Assembly (NCBI GenBank): GCA_015478945.1
Contig: JABUQX010018442.1
Span: forward strand, 1-10,000
Reading direction: 5' to 3'
DNA: 10,000 nucleotides
Source of the DNA: Trachelipus rathkii
Taxonomy: Eukaryota > Arthropoda > Malacostraca > Isopoda > Trachelipodidae
Shown piece by piece: positions 8,615-10,000 of the stretch. Made by a program: the position numbers and the translations under genes. Numbering within the stretch: position 1 is the first letter of the stretch; each line of letters starts with the position of its first letter. The notes beneath the pieces are model-generated. The model saw only the letters and a program-made list of their open reading frames with translations, searched no databases and was not told the DNA's origin.

Positions 8615-9017
8615 GATGGGAGGGTACACGCATACTCGAAGCGATGTGAAATTACCTCCCATTTTTAATGGTGGGTCCTTTCTCTTTTGCGTTCATATTC
8701 TTTACACACTCATCCTCCAGGAATATTACTAACCACCATTTAATTCCCACAATATCAATATACATCATGATAAAGTAAACACTCCACTTCTAGATAAACA
8801 CCTTACACGACATCCCCTACTACTTCATTTCCCTGTGCGCGGGGGAGAAGAATTTGCCCACATCGTAATGTCCCTGCGTGTCGTAGAAGTCGACTAGGGG
8901 CGGTGGTAGTTGGGTTGGCTGCTCACTACCACCTATCTCATTGCTAGGAATGCTGCGGCCTGTGAGAGGGTCCGTGATCGCCGTAAAATGACCTTCTATA
9001 CTTTCGGGCGAAATTGT
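8615..9017 (+). other. Probable LINE 5' leader (untranslated region)
   Basis: No intact reading frame is visible. The first half holds two perfect 8-bp inverted repeats (8616-8623 with 8655-8662, and 8667-8674 with 8733-8740). The second half, about 8830-9000, is distinctly GC-richer and CpG-containing (CCTGTGCGCGGGGGAG at 8833-8848) and runs straight into the ATG at 9018. If this is the element's 5' UTR, an internal promoter would be expected in it, but I cannot identify one. Confidence 0.5.
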
Positions 9018-10000
9018 ATGAATCGTATGGGTACATGGAATGTCAAGAGGAATAAATGTTGAGGAAAGAAGAGGAGAGAGGTGATGATGTATTTAGAAAG
9101 GGCAAATTTGAATTGCTCGCTGTGACTGAAACAAAGATGAAAAGGAAACGGTGAAATGAGTGGTGTGGTGTGAAATGTGTGGTGCTGGTGTGGAAGAGAA
9201 AGAGAGGGAGAGAAGGAAGTGCAATTTTGAAATGGTGACCTGTGGTACCAAAGCTATGGTAACTTTGTGTGTGTGAGTCCTGGAATTCTAATGGATAAAA
9301 TTAAGTTTGAAAAAGGTCAAGGTATGATTTGGTTGTGACATATGGTCCATCTGAGGGAAAACGTTGAAGAGAGTACGATTTTTTGGGATAAATCTGAATG
9401 ATGTTCTGGATGGGGTGAGTAGGAGCTTCAAGATTGATAGTGTTGGGGGACCTGAATGGTTGGATAGGTGTCAAAAAAGGGATGGTATATAACAGGTGGT
9501 TTTGGGGTGGCGGGAGAAATGAGATGGTAGGAAGGTGATTGATTTTCTGTGAAGAGAGAAGGTAGTGGGGTGTGTAAGTTAATACTTTCTTTAAACACAA
9601 GAGTATCCATAAGTATACTAGAGTTGGTGTAGGTAGAAGGATGGTATCGAAGTAAAAAGTATGAATTGATTTTGTGTTGGTGAAGATTGAGATGTTGAAG
9701 TATGTGTTTGGATGTTAAATCAGTGAGGGGTTTAGGAATGGATTATCGGATCATTATGTTGTTTCTATGTATAAAATTAAGTAGGTGGGGGCTTGGATGG
9801 AGAGAAGGGTGATAAAGGAAGTAGGTAAATTAAGAGTGAGAAGTTAAGTGAGCCAGACAATAAGGATAAGTAATGTAAGAACGCTCGCTAGTAAATCGGT
9901 TGAATGTGAACAAGTTTGAAACTGAATAAATCTGGGGCAAATGAAGGAAGCAATGGTTAGTAGTGCAAAGGAAGTGTGTGGATGTGCTAATGTAGGAAGT
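9018..10000 (+). pseudogene. Decayed LINE ORF2 N-terminus: EEP/APE-like endonuclease
   Basis: The endonuclease nicks target DNA to prime reverse transcription. The ATG at 9018 opens MNRMGTWNV (9018-9044), the usual GTWNV start of this domain. After a frame change come FRKGKFELLAVTETKMK (9092-9142, with the catalytic-type Glu in TETK), CVSPGILMDKIKFE (9270-9311, other frame), YDLVVTYGPSEGK (9323-9361), GDLNGWIG (9446-9469, the catalytic GDxN motif), VNTFFKHKSIHKYTRV (9578-9625), IDFVLVKIEMLKYV (9665-9706) and LSDHYVV (9743-9763, the SDH catalytic motif). EAMVSSAKEVCG (9947-9982) lies in the linker before RT. From 9080 most blocks share one frame, but at least eight stops interrupt 9446-9849, so it is dead. 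The catalytic motifs remain readable, which suggests moderate age. Confidence 0.88.

Larger units (their letters stand above)
8615..10000 (+). mobile_element. Second LINE copy, 5' part, runs off the window
   Basis: Non-repetitive sequence resumes at about 8615 after the AT tract and leads into an unmistakable LINE endonuclease region from 9018. The same orientation as copy 1 gives a head-to-tail arrangement. The leader (8615-9017) is assigned to the element only because it is continuous with it and lies directly before the first ORF motif; the true 5' end could be anywhere in it, most likely before the GC-richer patch at about 8830-9000. The reverse transcriptase should follow beyond the window. 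The two copies do not overlap in content here, so I cannot say whether they belong to one family. Confidence 0.8.

Noticed and set aside
9301..9610. Minus-strand open frames of 99 and 60 codons
   Set aside because: They lie opposite the endonuclease region of LINE copy 2, where plus-strand GDLN and SDH motifs show the true coding strand.

Overview
The window looks like nuclear, non-coding DNA from an animal, most likely an arthropod and perhaps a decapod crustacean. It is very AT-rich, packed with dinucleotide (AT) microsatellites, and its only recognisable coding remnants are decayed non-LTR retrotransposons (LINEs). The host guess is inference: microsatellite density, LINE type and a tRNA-headed SINE-like element all fit, but no host gene is visible. 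There are no operons, bacterial genes, CRISPR arrays or intact host exons.

Layout. 1-1487: AT-rich sequence with no recognisable gene. 1488-1672: an ACT/AAT trinucleotide microsatellite and an A/T simple tract. 1673-4479: AT-rich intergenic or intronic DNA, with one unusually long but unrecognised open frame (1969-2322). 4480-5580: a 1.1 kb block of imperfect TA repeats with a small non-repetitive island near 4917-4968. 5581-5898: a GC-richer island that starts with a degenerate tRNA-like cloverleaf and ends in a TTA-type tail, read here as a tRNA-derived SINE. 5899-6267: more TA repeats. 6268-8370: a 5'-truncated LINE carrying the end of the endonuclease-RT linker, a broken reverse transcriptase, the C-terminal domain, a 3' UTR with a perfect hairpin and an A/T-rich tail. 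8371-8614: TA microsatellite continuing from that tail. 8615-10000: the leader and endonuclease (EEP/APE-like) part of a second LINE copy in the same orientation, cut off by the window edge before its RT domain.

The two LINE pieces are complementary: the first has RT but no endonuclease, and the second has endonuclease with RT presumably beyond position 10000. Both carry many frameshifts and stops and neither can make protein. A SINE would rely on a LINE's enzymes to move, but nothing here shows that this SINE and these LINEs are partners.

I found no evidence of a new functional system. The parts most worth a second look are the SINE-like element, the LINE 3' hairpin and its transition into microsatellite, the head-to-tail LINE arrangement, and the unexplained open frame near 2 kb.
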